Part shown: positions 1 to 4,268 of the stretch, one piece after another
How positions within the stretch are numbered: position 1 is the stretch's first letter
Layout of the letters: each line of letters opens with the position of its first letter
DNA from: Pseudomonadota bacterium
GTDB taxonomy: Bacteria > Pseudomonadota > Alphaproteobacteria > Rhizobiales > Rhizobiaceae
Assembly (NCBI GenBank): GCA_003242525.1
Contig: QGUU01000149.1
Coordinates: 1 to 6,307, forward strand
Direction: 5' to 3'
DNA length: 6,307 nucleotides
Notes under the pieces: model-generated
Databases searched by the model: none
Told to the model about the DNA's origin: nothing
Seen by the model: the letters and a program-made list of their open reading frames with translations, nothing else
Made by a program: the position numbers and the translations under genes

Positions 1-67
1 GCCGTTCCTTTCTCATGGCAGAGCCGTCGTTTGATGCCGGCCTTTCTCCATGATCGCGGTCGGCATT

Positions 68-101
68 GTTCAGCCACCGTTCAGCCAACATCTCATATCA
101 G
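68..101 (+). promoter_or_regulatory. Tandem direct repeat with possible -10 box upstream of the BA14K gene
   Basis: The 9-mer GTTCAGCCA occurs at 68-76 and again at 79-87, an exact repeat with 11-bp period. A TATCAG hexamer at 96-101 lies 8 bp downstream and could serve as a -10 element, with the repeats taking the place of a -35 box. Direct repeats spaced by one helical turn are the usual binding pattern of OmpR/PhoB-type winged-helix regulators, so an activator-dependent promoter for the gene starting at 159 is inferred. The repeats are seen directly; the regulator and the start point are not known. The sequence from 1 to 67 holds no gene I can support. Confidence 0.45.
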
Positions 102-146
102 TCTGCTTTAACCGCCCTCGCTTCTCCCGAGGCGACGAACCGGACG

Positions 147-152
147 AAGGAG
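147..152 (+). promoter_or_regulatory. Ribosome binding site of the BA14K gene
   Basis: AAGGAG lies 6 nt before the ATG at 159. It decides the start against an in-frame ATG at 66, which lacks such a site and would place residues without signal-peptide character in front of the leader. Confidence 0.8.
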
Positions 153-158
153 ACGGAA

Positions 159-551
159 ATGAACGGATTTGTGAAGACCGCCATCATGGTCACGGCGCTC
201 GGCGCCACGACGCTCGCGACGCTTCCCGCAGCCAATGCCGGCGACTGGCGCTGGCGCCACCACCATAGCCATCGCGGTGACGCCGTGGCGGCCGGCATTG
301 TGGGCCTTGCAGCCGGCGCCCTGATAGGAAGCGCCCTATCCCGCCCTGCCCCCACCTACTATGTGTATGACGAGCCGGGCTACGTGGTTCGCCCCGCACG
401 CCGTTATCGCAGCGTGACCTATGCCGGTTCCCTCGAGCCATGGACCCGCGACTGGTACGAGTACTGTTCGGATCGGTACCGCAGCTTCAATGCCCGGACC
501 GGCACCTTCACGGGCTATGACGGCCGGCAGCATTTCTGCGTAGCCAACTGA
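159..551 (+). CDS. BA14K family exported protein
   Basis: A 130-residue protein of the BA14K family, named after a 14-kDa immunoreactive Brucella antigen for which lectin-like properties have been described; its exact role is unsettled. Residues 1-27 form a signal peptide (Lys6, then a hydrophobic run, cleavage expected after Ala-Asn-Ala27), so the product should be periplasmic or envelope-associated. Then come a short Trp/Arg/His-rich patch (30-38), a small-residue hydrophobic segment with Gly at regular spacing (42-60, a glycine-zipper or membrane-anchor candidate), and a Tyr/Arg/Pro-rich linker. The C-terminal 37 residues carry the family signature: DWYEYCSDRYRSFNARTG, then GYDGRQHFC. Cys103 and Cys127 could form a disulfide. 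The start follows from a good ribosome binding site. The gene stands alone, between a putative activator-type promoter and an intrinsic terminator. Family assignment is confident; function is not. Confidence 0.9.
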   Translation: MNGFVKTAIMVTALGATTLATLPAANAGDWRWRHHHSHRGDAVAAGIVGLAAGALIGSALSRPAPTYYVYDEPGYVVRPARRYRSVTYAGSLEPWTRDWYEYCSDRYRSFNARTGTFTGYDGRQHFCVAN

Positions 552-573
552 TCCGCACGCCTCGATTTCACCG

Positions 574-606
574 AAGGGCGCCGCTCGCTATCGACGGCGC
601 CCTTTT
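574..606 (+). terminator. Rho-independent terminator of the BA14K gene
   Basis: A GC-rich stem pairs AAGGGCGCCG (574-583) with CGGCGCCCTT (595-604) around an 11-nt loop and runs into TTTTCTTT. It sits 22 bp after the stop codon at 551. The opposite strand has no U-tract after the stem, so it should work mainly rightward. Its T-run abuts the stop codon of the leftward hydrolase gene at 610. Confidence 0.9.
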
Positions 607-609
607 CTT

Positions 610-1251
610 TCAGACCAGAAAAGGGTTCGTCCGGCGCTCGTCGCCGAAGCGACCTCCCGGGCCGTGACCACACAGGAAGCCGATATCATCCCCCAGTGGC
701 AGCAGCTTGTTCTTGATCGAGGAGATCAGAGCGGCATGGTCACCACCCGGCAGATCGGTTCGTCCGACGGAACCACGAAACAGCACGTCGCCAACATGGG
801 CAAATCTGGCAGCCTGATTGTAAAACACGACATGCCCGGGCGCGTGCCCGGGGCAATGCAGGACCTGGAACTTATGGGTGCCGAACGATACTGTCTCCCC
901 CTCGGCAAGAAAGCGGTCAGGCACGCAGTTCCGTACAGGATCGGTCAGGCCGAAGCGCCTCCCCTGGTTCTCCAGATTTGCAAGCAGCGGACTGTCGGCT
1001 TCGTGCGGACCCAGAATTTCCACGCCGAGTGCTTCCTTTAGCTCCATGGCGCCGCCGGCATGGTCGATATGGCCGTGGGTGATCCAGATCGCCTCCACGG
1101 TGATTGCATTGTTCTTCAGCTCGTCCACTATTCGGTCGACATCGCCGCCAGGATCGACGACCACGCCCACCTTCTCGTCTGCGTCGAACAGGATGGTGCA
1201 ATTCTGCTGGAACGGCGTTACCGGAACGATGCGGGCGTTGAGAGTTCCCAT
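610..1251 (-). CDS. MBL-fold metallo-hydrolase (YcbL / glyoxalase II-like)
   Basis: A 213-residue single-domain metallo-beta-lactamase-fold hydrolase. The metal-binding set is complete: the HxHxDH motif as His59, His61, Asp63, His64, then His136 in CPGHAPGH, bridging Asp155 in HVGDVLF, and His196 in CGHGPG. The C-terminal stretch GDERRTNPF and the short length match the YcbL group of glyoxalase II-like proteins, which lack the C-terminal substrate-binding domain of true glyoxalase II. Hydrolysis of a thioester such as S-lactoylglutathione is the family expectation, but the substrate cannot be read from sequence. No signal peptide is present, so it is cytoplasmic. The ATG at 1251 is preferred over one at 1281 because AAGGA lies 6 nt upstream and the extra ten residues are not family-like. 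All expected catalytic residues are present. Confidence 0.92.
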   Translation of the reverse strand: MGTLNARIVPVTPFQQNCTILFDADEKVGVVVDPGGDVDRIVDELKNNAITVEAIWITHGHIDHAGGAMELKEALGVEILGPHEADSPLLANLENQGRRFGLTDPVRNCVPDRFLAEGETVSFGTHKFQVLHCPGHAPGHVVFYNQAARFAHVGDVLFRGSVGRTDLPGGDHAALISSIKNKLLPLGDDIGFLCGHGPGGRFGDERRTNPFLV

Positions 1252-1257
1252 GTATGA

Positions 1258-1262
1258 TCCTT
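1258..1262 (-). promoter_or_regulatory. Ribosome binding site of the MBL-fold hydrolase gene
   Basis: On the minus strand AAGGA stands 6 nt before the ATG at 1251. It supports that start over the in-frame ATG at 1281, which has no comparable site. Confidence 0.75.
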
Positions 1263-1278
1263 CAGCTTTGGCCGCTTT

Positions 1279-1307
1279 CATCTAGGCAGAGAAGGCTGCC
1301 GCGTCCA
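1279..1307 (-). promoter_or_regulatory. Possible sigma-70-type promoter of the MBL-fold hydrolase gene
   Basis: On the minus strand TGGACG (1307-1302) and TAGATG (1284-1279) are separated by 17 bp, a weak match to TTGACA/TATAAT. A promoter is expected here because an intrinsic terminator (1325-1353) separates the hydrolase gene from the gene upstream. Transcription would begin near 1272, which also favours translation from 1251. Confidence 0.3.
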
Positions 1308-1324
1308 CTTCGCCGGCCTGCCCC

Positions 1325-1353
1325 AAAAGAAAAGGACGGCCAAAGCCGTCCTT
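1325..1353 (-). terminator. Rho-independent terminator of the glycine-rich small protein gene
   Basis: On the minus strand a 9-bp stem, AAGGACGGC pairing with GCCGTCCTT (arms at 1345-1353 and 1332-1340) around a 4-nt loop, runs into TTTTCTTTT. It lies about 20 bp beyond the stop codon at 1374 and separates this gene from the hydrolase gene. Confidence 0.9.
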
Positions 1354-1373
1354 CCATGCCTGGTCTGCGGGCC

Positions 1374-1682
1374 TTATTTCTTCATGGATTTCATGACCGC
1401 GCCCACGATCGCGGTGAGGATGGCACCGCCGCCTGCGCCACCGACGATGTTTTCGATGTTCAGCGAACCCGCCAGGCCACCTACGGCATCAGCAGCCGCA
1501 GCCGGATCGATCGACCCGCCGGTGATAGCGTTGAGCAGCAAGCCGCCGGCCACGCCTCCAATCGCACCGCTCAGGATCTTGGGAAGCTGACTCATCGCCG
1601 CCTGCTTGATTGCCGCACCGACAGCCTGCCCACCGATGATGCCGGTGACGATTTGCACAATAATGGGAAGAATCGTTTCCAT
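1374..1682 (-). CDS. Small glycine-rich hydrophobic protein, function unknown
   Basis: A 102-residue protein I cannot name with confidence. About one residue in five is glycine, often as GG pairs (17-18, 42-43, 46-47, 55-56, 68-69, 81-82, 84-86), set among Ala, Ile, Val and Leu. Three stretches (about 4-24, 37-54, 77-97) could span or insert into a membrane, and GxxxG-like spacing resembles glycine-zipper proteins. It contains no Phe, Tyr, Trp, His, Cys or Arg, and it ends in the basic MKSMKK. It has no cleavable signal peptide; the N-terminus enters the hydrophobic run directly. The ATG at 1682 is chosen over 1721 because GGAGGG lies 8-9 nt upstream. Its own terminator and upstream dyad show it is a separate, probably regulated unit. 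Similar short Gly-rich proteins are common and unannotated in Proteobacteria; a bacteriocin-like peptide is a remote alternative. Confidence 0.75.
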   Translation of the reverse strand: METILPIIVQIVTGIIGGQAVGAAIKQAAMSQLPKILSGAIGGVAGGLLLNAITGGSIDPAAAADAVGGLAGSLNIENIVGGAGGGAILTAIVGAVMKSMKK

Positions 1683-1691
1683 GATTGAAGT

Positions 1692-1697
1692 CCCTCC
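1692..1697 (-). promoter_or_regulatory. Ribosome binding site of the glycine-rich small protein gene
   Basis: On the minus strand GGAGGG is followed by about 9 nt and the ATG at 1682. It excludes the longer reading from an in-frame ATG at 1721, since it would then lie inside the gene. Confidence 0.7.
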
Positions 1698-1731
1698 ATA
1701 GCCCGCGCACGCCAGCCGCATGGCGGTGTCA

Positions 1732-1758
1732 ACATCAGACGCTGAAATGAGCTGATGT
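1732..1758. repeat. Inverted repeat ACATCAG-N13-CTGATGT upstream of the small protein gene
   Basis: Perfect 7-bp arms at 1732-1738 and 1752-1758 are separated by 13 bp, about 50 bp upstream of the start at 1682. A TTGACA hexamer occurs on the minus strand at each end (1761-1756 and 1732-1727). Neither has a convincing -10 partner at 17 bp. The spacing suits an operator bound by a dimer; no known motif is recognised. Confidence 0.35.
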
Positions 1759-1772
1759 CAAATGGGACTTTC

Positions 1773-1810
1773 AAAAGCGGCACGGGCGACCTTCGGGCCG
1801 CCCGTCTTTT
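1773..1810 (-). terminator. Probable terminator hairpin of the aminotransferase gene
   Basis: ACGGGCG (1782-1788) pairs with CGCCCGT (1799-1805) around a 10-nt loop. Outer arms AAAAG (1773-1777) and CTTTT (1806-1810) pair as well if CGGC (1778-1781) bulges out. It lies 31 bp past the ilvE stop codon on the minus strand. The minus-strand T-run follows the core stem only after the four bulged bases, so termination is plausible but not ideal. The rightward reading has a cleaner T-run but no gene ends there. Confidence 0.55.
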
Positions 1811-1840
1811 CACGCATCACATTGTTTCTAAAAGAAAACG

Positions 1841-2734
1841 TTATTCTGCAGCAATCGCGCGCTTGGGCTGCACCGCAGCCGAATAATCGTCCATCAGCGT
1901 CCGCGCGATCTCGCCTACCTCGAATCGGTACGGGCCGATCTCGGAAACCGGCGTCACCTCGGCCGCGGTTCCGGTAAGGAAGCACTGTTCGAAACCCTCG
2001 AGCTCTTCAGGCATGATGGCGCGCTCGACCACCTCCAGGCCTCGATCCCTAGCGAGGTCGATGACGGTGCGGCGGGTGATGCCGTCGAGGAAGCAGTCGG
2101 GCTTGGGCGTATGGATCTTGCCATCCTTGACGAAGAAGATGTTGGCGCCGGTCGCCTCGGCCACCTGCCCCCGCCAGTCGAGCATCATGGCGTCGGCATA
2201 GCCCTTGGCTTCCGCAGCGTGCTTGGAAATGGTGCAGATCATGTACAGGCCCGCCGCCTTCGATTTGGAGGGCGCCGTGCGCGGATCGGGCCGCCGGTAC
2301 TCCGCAATGTCGAGGCGAATGCCCTTCAACTTCTGCGCCGGGTCGAAATAGCTCGGCCATTGCCAGATGGCGATTGCCACATTGATGCGACTGTTCTGTG
2401 CGGCAACCCCCATCTGCTCGCTCCCGCGCCAGGCAATGGGCCGGACATACGCGTCCTCGAAGCCCTGCTTCTTCAACAGCTGGCGGCAGGCGTCGTCGAT
2501 CTCTGAAACCGTATAGGGGATTTTGAAACCGAGGATACGAGCCGACTCATGCAAGCGCTCGGTATGCTGGGTCAGCTTGAAAATTTCGCCGCCATAGGCC
2601 CTCTCCCCCTCAAAAACCGCACTGGCGTAGTGCAACCCATGCGTCAACACGTGGATCTTGGCATCGGACCATTGGACGAATTCGCCGTTCATCCAGATAA
2701 AGCCTTCAAGCTGGTCGAAGGGAACGGATGCCAT
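1841..2734 (-). CDS. ilvE: Branched-chain amino acid aminotransferase (class IV PLP enzyme)
   Basis: A 297-residue cytoplasmic fold-type IV PLP aminotransferase that interconverts Leu, Ile and Val with their 2-oxo acids using 2-oxoglutarate/glutamate, the last step of branched-chain amino acid synthesis. Visible landmarks are HGLHYASAVFEGERAY (32-47), HTERLHESARIL (57-68), the PLP-binding Lys159 in SKSKAAGLY, Glu193 in VAEATGANIFFV for the cofactor ring nitrogen, and FLTGTAAEVTPV near the C-terminus for the phosphate end. Length is close to the roughly 309 residues of E. coli IlvE. The AAGLY after the lysine replaces the more usual GGNY. The start at 2734 is fixed by a perfect GGAGG site; an in-frame ATG at 2884 would add 50 residues unlike the family. 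It is divergent from marR and ends before a terminator hairpin. D-amino acid transaminase or aminodeoxychorismate lyase are less likely because of the FEGERAY signature. Confidence 0.92.
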   Translation of the reverse strand: MASVPFDQLEGFIWMNGEFVQWSDAKIHVLTHGLHYASAVFEGERAYGGEIFKLTQHTERLHESARILGFKIPYTVSEIDDACRQLLKKQGFEDAYVRPIAWRGSEQMGVAAQNSRINVAIAIWQWPSYFDPAQKLKGIRLDIAEYRRPDPRTAPSKSKAAGLYMICTISKHAAEAKGYADAMMLDWRGQVAEATGANIFFVKDGKIHTPKPDCFLDGITRRTVIDLARDRGLEVVERAIMPEELEGFEQCFLTGTAAEVTPVSEIGPYRFEVGEIARTLMDDYSAAVQPKRAIAAE

Positions 2735-2739
2735 GTTAA

Positions 2740-2744
2740 CCTCC
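2740..2744 (-). promoter_or_regulatory. Ribosome binding site fixing the ilvE start
   Basis: On the minus strand GGAGG stands 5 nt before the ATG at 2734, a full Shine-Dalgarno match. It settles the start against the longer open frame that begins at 2884. Confidence 0.85.
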
Positions 2745-2844
2745 CGCGGGCTGGGCCCGCACGTCACGGTGTTGCTATACAGGCGCTGAAGCGGCCCAGT
2801 CGGTGAAAGGTAGGCCCATATGGACGGAGAGGCAAACTTATGAA

Positions 2845-2865
2845 ATGCCGAAAAATTGACGGCAT
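2845..2865. repeat. Short inverted repeat ATGCCG-N9-CGGCAT in the divergent region
   Basis: Perfect 6-bp arms at 2845-2850 and 2860-2865 flank an A/T-rich 9-bp centre. It lies about 110 bp upstream of ilvE and about 100 bp upstream of marR, so it could serve either. No known operator is recognised, and six-base arms can arise by chance. Confidence 0.25.
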
Positions 2866-2920
2866 CTTGCCTTTTCGTTCGCAATCGGCCCTAAAGCTTG
2901 CGGAAAATTATCATTGCCCT

Positions 2921-2951
2921 GAAATTATGTCAACGATACTGACATAATTTC
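2921..2951. promoter_or_regulatory. Perfect 12-bp dyad, candidate operator in the ilvE-marR divergent region
   Basis: GAAATTATGTCA (2921-2932) and TGACATAATTTC (2940-2951) are exact reverse complements around a 7-bp centre, ending 17 bp before the marR start. The symmetric, A/T-rich form fits a dimeric MarR-type winged-helix regulator bound over its own promoter; that is inference. A related half site AAATTATCA occurs at 2905-2913. A smaller overlapping pair, ACGATA (2933-2938) and TATCGT (2954-2959), could form an alternative structure. The arms lack a trailing T-run and precede the gene, so this is not a terminator. The only -35-like hexamer nearby is TTGCCC at 2914-2919, with no good -10. 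Confidence 0.65.
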
Positions 2952-2968
2952 ACTATCGTGAGAACACC

Positions 2969-3481
2969 ATGCCGGATGCTGGCCTTTCCGACGCGGTACC
3001 GATCAGGACGGCGATTGCCGACGAAGACGGGATCGATTTCGCCTTGATCGAACTGTTGTTCTTCGCCTACCGGGATTTCACGTCCGATCCGGACCAGATT
3101 CTCATGGACTACGGCTTCGGTCGCGCCCACCACCGGGTTCTGCACTTCGTAAACCGTCGCCCCGGCCTGACAGTCGCGGAACTGCTTGACGTGCTCAAGA
3201 TCACCAAACAGTCGCTGGCGCGCGTGCTCAAGCAACTCATCGACACCGGCCACATCGTCCAGGTACAGGGGCCGCGGGACCGCCGCCAGCGAGAGCTCTA
3301 TCCTACCGCCCGCGGGCGCGCGCTCGCGCTGGCTTTGGCAAGGCCACAGTCACGCCGCATCTATCAGGCATTGCAGGGTGCCGGAGTGGCCGACCGCATC
3401 GTCATCGAACGTTTCCTGAAAGCGATGGTCAATCCGGAACTAAGGGCGCAGATCGACATTCTGCCGAAGAATTCCGCCTGA
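2969..3481 (+). CDS. MarR family winged-helix transcriptional regulator
   Basis: A 170-residue DNA-binding regulator of the MarR/SlyA type, expected to act as a dimer. The helical N-terminal part (about 20-45) would contribute to dimerisation. The winged helix-turn-helix covers about 48-120: FGRAHHRVLHFVNRRPGLTV, helix AELLDVLKI, recognition helix TKQSLARVLKQLIDTG (79-94), and a wing with RDRRQRELYPTARGRAL, the basic D-x-R loop characteristic of the family. C-terminal helices (about 125-160) complete the dimer interface. The ATG at 2969 has only a weak purine-rich upstream site, and an in-frame stop at 2945-2947 excludes a much longer protein. A perfect dyad ends 17 bp upstream, suggesting autoregulation. 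The response regulator gene follows after 9 bp, so it is probably the first gene of a three-gene signalling operon. No ligand can be inferred; the adjacent ilvE makes an amino-acid-related signal possible but unproven. Confidence 0.88.
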   Translation: MPDAGLSDAVPIRTAIADEDGIDFALIELLFFAYRDFTSDPDQILMDYGFGRAHHRVLHFVNRRPGLTVAELLDVLKITKQSLARVLKQLIDTGHIVQVQGPRDRRQRELYPTARGRALALALARPQSRRIYQALQGAGVADRIVIERFLKAMVNPELRAQIDILPKNSA

Positions 3482-3485
3482 GGAA
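3481..3485 (+). promoter_or_regulatory. Ribosome binding site of the response regulator, touching the marR stop
   Basis: AGGAA begins on the last base of the marR TGA stop and lies 5 nt before the ATG at 3491. Ribosomes finishing marR arrive exactly on this site, so the two genes are likely transcribed together and translationally coupled. Confidence 0.7.
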
Positions 3486-3490
3486 ATGCA

Positions 3491-4210
3491 ATGGAAAGCA
3501 CGGAGAAACTGGGCCAATCAACCGCGCCGGACGACGACGCCCCTCATCTTCTCGTCGTCGATGATGACACGCGCATTCGCAATCTTCTCAAGCAGTATCT
3601 GACCGAAAACGGCTTTCGCGTTACTGTGGCCGGCAATGCGGACGAGGCGCGCCGAAAGCTGGTCGGACTGGATTTCGACCTGCTGGTTCTCGACATCATG
3701 ATGCCTGGCGAAAGCGGCGTCGAACTGACAAAGGCGCTGCGGGAGAACAAGGACGTGCCGATCCTGATGTTGACGGCGCTCTCCGAAACGGACGACCGCG
3801 TCACCGGGCTGGAAGCCGGCGCAGACGACTACCTCCCGAAGCCCTTTGACCCACGTGAACTGATCCTGCGGATCAACAACATATTGCGTCGCGGCGGTCC
3901 TGCCACCACGCCCAAGGTCGAGCAACTCGTTTTCGGCCCCTACACATTCCAGATAGCCAAGCGGGAGTTGAAACGCGGAGGTGAAGCGCTGAAGCTGACC
4001 GACAGGGAGCAGGAAATCCTGGCGATATTCGCCTCGCGTGCCGGCGAAACCATTCCGCGGCATGAGCTCGTCGGGGACGATTCGGAAGTCGGCGAACGCA
4101 CGATCGACGTGCAGATCAACCGTCTGCGGCGCAAGATAGAGCGCGACCCTTCCAATCCGGTCTGGTTGCAGACCGTGCGCGGTATTGGGTATCGCCTCAG
4201 CGTCGAATAG
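3491..4210 (+). CDS. OmpR/PhoB-type response regulator (PetR-like)
   Basis: A 239-residue two-component response regulator. The receiver domain (about 18-133) has the acidic pair Asp24-Asp25, phosphoacceptor Asp68 in LVLDIMMPGESG, Thr95, and Lys117 in GADDYLPKPFDPREL, so it should be phosphorylated normally. The C-terminal winged helix (about 145-239) ends with ERTIDVQINRLRRKIE and QTVRGIGYRL, recognition-helix and wing sequences very like E. coli OmpR. Compared with OmpR it has about a dozen extra acidic residues at the N-terminus. It resembles the regulator annotated PetR in Rhodobacter and Rhizobiales, but the symbol is not assigned because function differs among relatives. The kinase gene 58 bp downstream is the obvious partner. 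It may bind direct repeats of 11-bp period, as OmpR-family proteins do. The start is supported by AGGAA 5 nt upstream. Confidence 0.93.
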   Translation: MESTEKLGQSTAPDDDAPHLLVVDDDTRIRNLLKQYLTENGFRVTVAGNADEARRKLVGLDFDLLVLDIMMPGESGVELTKALRENKDVPILMLTALSETDDRVTGLEAGADDYLPKPFDPRELILRINNILRRGGPATTPKVEQLVFGPYTFQIAKRELKRGGEALKLTDREQEILAIFASRAGETIPRHELVGDDSEVGERTIDVQINRLRRKIERDPSNPVWLQTVRGIGYRLSVE

Positions 4211-4224
4211 AATAGGCCCGCAGC

Positions 4225-4259
4225 CGGCCCTTGGTGCAGGCAGCGTGCCTGCGCGGCCG
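4225..4259 (+). repeat. Hairpin between the response regulator and kinase genes
   Basis: GCAGGCA (4236-4242) and TGCCTGC (4246-4252) form a perfect 7-bp stem with a 3-nt loop GCG. Outer segments CGGCC (4225-4229) and GGCCG (4255-4259) can pair around it. There is no T-run, so it is not a standard terminator. It ends 9-16 nt before the kinase ATG at 4269 and could hold down kinase translation or mark an RNA processing point within the operon. The pairing is seen; any role is inference. Confidence 0.5.
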
Positions 4260-4268
4260 ACGGGAACA

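Noticed and set aside
1..51. Start of a leftward gene running off the left edge
   Set aside because: An ATG at 16 on the minus strand leaves only five codons in view and lacks a ribosome binding site; one at 51 meets a stop after twelve codons. Neither can be supported.
878..1285. Long rightward open frame opposite the MBL-fold hydrolase
   Set aside because: It is antisense to a gene with a complete set of metal-binding residues, shows no recognisable domain, and arises from GC-rich third positions on the other strand. The same applies to rightward frames at 664-1041 and 2111-2506 and to leftward ones at 3518-4063 and 4641-5147.
1374..1682. Bacteriocin or toxin reading of the glycine-rich protein
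   Set aside because: Gly-rich and hydrophobic as some bacteriocins are, but there is no double-glycine leader with a processing context, no immunity gene, and no dedicated exporter nearby.
2764..2865. 33-codon leftward frame in the ilvE leader as a possible attenuator leader peptide
   Set aside because: It begins with ATG after a weak AAGG and ends before ilvE, but has only three Leu, three Ile and no Val, never consecutive, and there is no terminator/antiterminator pair with a T-run downstream. It does not look like a branched-chain amino acid attenuator.
2735..2884. N-terminal 50-residue extension of the aminotransferase
   Set aside because: A perfect GGAGG site lies 5 nt before the ATG at 2734, and family members begin there; the extension is simply open frame.
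4185..4268. TTG start for the kinase overlapping the regulator gene
   Set aside because: It would add 28 residues with no family likeness and has no ribosome binding site; the ATG at 4269 is preferred.
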